Assembly: GCA_043777795.1 (NCBI GenBank)
Contig: JAYWHJ010000323.1
Coordinates: forward strand, 1 to 6,280
Direction of reading: 5' to 3'
DNA length: 6,280 bases
Source: JAAFIP01 sp043777795
GTDB taxonomy: Bacteria > Pseudomonadota > Gammaproteobacteria > Burkholderiales > Burkholderiaceae_C
Shown here: in pieces, positions 5,739 to 6,280 of the stretch
Layout of the letters: every line of letters begins with the position of its first letter
Numbering within the stretch: position 1 is the stretch's first letter
Notes under the pieces: model-generated
Seen by the model: only the letters and a program-made list of their open reading frames with translations
Told to the model about the DNA's origin: nothing
The model's database searches: none
Program-made: the position numbers and the translations under genes

Positions 5739-5765
5739 AAAAAAGCCCCGTAACGGGGCTTTTTT
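5739..5765 (-). terminator. Symmetric rho-independent terminator after the RRM gene
   Basis: A perfect stem GCCCCG (5745-5750) / CGGGGC (5754-5759) with loop TAA is flanked by six A on one side and six T on the other. On the minus strand it lies 23 nt after the stop of the RRM gene and ends in a U run. It is equally good on the plus strand, so it could act in both directions. It separates the RRM gene from the unknown gene-apt unit, which therefore needs its own promoter within 5556-5738. I see no convincing -35/-10 pair there. Confidence 0.92.
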
Positions 5766-5788
5766 ATGAATGGCGCAGAATGAGGGGC

Positions 5789-6280
5789 TTAGTAGCCGCC
5801 ACGTCCACCGCCGCCGCCGCCACCACCGGAACGACCGCCGCCGCCGTATGGGCTGCGGAAGCCGCCGCCATCACCGCCGCCACCGCCAGCGCCGCCGCCG
5901 TAGCCGCCACCGCCGCTACGACCACCGCCGCCGCCGCCGTAACCACCACCACCGCCGCCGCCGCCGTAACCGCCGCCGCCGCTACGGCCACCGCCGCCAC
6001 CAAAGCCGCCGCCACCAGTGCGTGGTGGGCGAGCTTCCATGGGACGCGCCTCGTTAACTACAACGGCGCGGCCGTCGAGTTGTTGGCCGTTCATGCCTTC
6101 AACAGCAGCCACAGCCTCAGCGTCGCTGGACATTTCAACAAAGCCGAAGCCCTTTGAACGACCAGTGTCACGCTCCATCATCACTTTAGCGCTGGTAACA
6201 CCGCCAAAAGCCGAGAATGCTTGGTGCAAATCTTCGTCGCGAACAGAATATGGCAGATTGCCAACGTACAGTTTATTGCC
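5789..6280 (-). CDS. Glycine-rich RRM RNA-binding protein (lacks only its start codon)
   Basis: This is a small bacterial RNA-binding protein with one RNA recognition motif and a glycine-rich tail; such proteins in bacteria are often cold-induced and are thought to act as RNA chaperones. The frame is open to the window edge. The first codon seen is GGC (6280-6278), giving GNKLYVGNLPYS. Related proteins begin MGNKLYVGNLPY, so I infer that only the ATG is missing and that the protein has 164 residues. With that numbering RNP-2 is LYVGNL (5-10) and RNP-1 is KGFGFVEM (44-51), with aromatic residues at the RNA-stacking positions. The RRM ends near residue 85 (NEARPMEARPPR). Residues 90-164 are almost only Gly with RSGGGGYGGG-like units and regularly spaced Tyr, Arg and Phe. 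The internal TTG at 6229 is not the start, since RNP-2 lies upstream of it. A strong terminator follows the stop. Confidence 0.95.
   Translation of the reverse strand, partial: GNKLYVGNLPYSVRDEDLHQAFSAFGGVTSAKVMMERDTGRSKGFGFVEMSSDAEAVAAVEGMNGQQLDGRAVVVNEARPMEARPPRTGGGGFGGGGGRSGGGGYGGGGGGGGYGGGGGGRSGGGGYGGGAGGGGGDGGGFRSPYGGGGRSGGGGGGGGRGGY
5792..6020 (-). repeat. GGC/GGT-rich low-complexity tract coding for the Gly-rich tail
   Basis: On the plus strand this is a run of CCG/CCA/GCC triplets; on the minus strand it is GGC/GGT codons. The encoded units alternate stretches of Gly with RS, GY and RG, giving imperfect repeats of about ten residues (RSGGGGYGGG occurs at least twice). Such tracts change length by slippage and are difficult to sequence and assemble, so the exact number of units here may vary between strains or reads. 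Confidence 0.85.

Noticed and set aside
5770..6157. Plus-strand and other-frame Ala/Arg-rich reading frames across the Gly-rich region
   Set aside because: They are by-products of the CCG/GGC triplet tract; the minus-strand frame carries real RNP-1 and RNP-2 motifs.

Overview
The window looks like ordinary chromosome from a betaproteobacterium of the order Burkholderiales, most likely Comamonadaceae (Rhodoferax/Polaromonas/Acidovorax-like). This rests on the style of the SSB, UbiA, Apt and YajR-like MFS proteins, a GC-rich composition, and a short AT-rich dispersed repeat that resembles one I recall from that family. The genus is an inference. Every gene I can support lies on the minus strand, so transcription runs from high to low coordinates.

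In transcription order the layout is as follows. (1) A glycine-rich RRM RNA-binding protein at 6280-5789 is cut by the window edge exactly at its start codon and is followed by a strong symmetric terminator (5765-5739). (2) An intergenic stretch carries a LacI-type palindrome. (3) An unrecognised 341-residue protein (5555-4530) is followed 18 nt later by apt, adenine phosphoribosyltransferase (4511-3954); the two probably form a pair. (4) After about 200 bp without a convincing gene come a 12-helix MFS transporter (3757-2558), ssb (2499-2002) and ubiA, 4-hydroxybenzoate polyprenyltransferase (1961-1041). (5) Two decaying oxidoreductase genes follow: the 3' part of an NmrA/QorB-like NAD(P)-binding protein (1042-551) and an F420-dependent-NADP-reductase-like gene (522-106). 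(6) At 41-1 the first 14 codons of a response regulator run off the window.

The intact genes are housekeeping functions: single-stranded DNA binding, ubiquinone synthesis, purine salvage, drug/solute efflux and RNA binding. They do not form one pathway. I see no defence system, CRISPR array, phage, insertion sequence, tRNA or rRNA. The most informative parts are the degraded stretch at 106-1042, with one frameshift, one large internal deletion, one in-frame nonsense codon and one 5' truncation abutting ubiA, and two diverged copies of a short dispersed repeat. One repeat copy fills the ssb-ubiA gap and the other has become part of the ubiA reading frame. I found no evidence for a previously undescribed multi-gene system.
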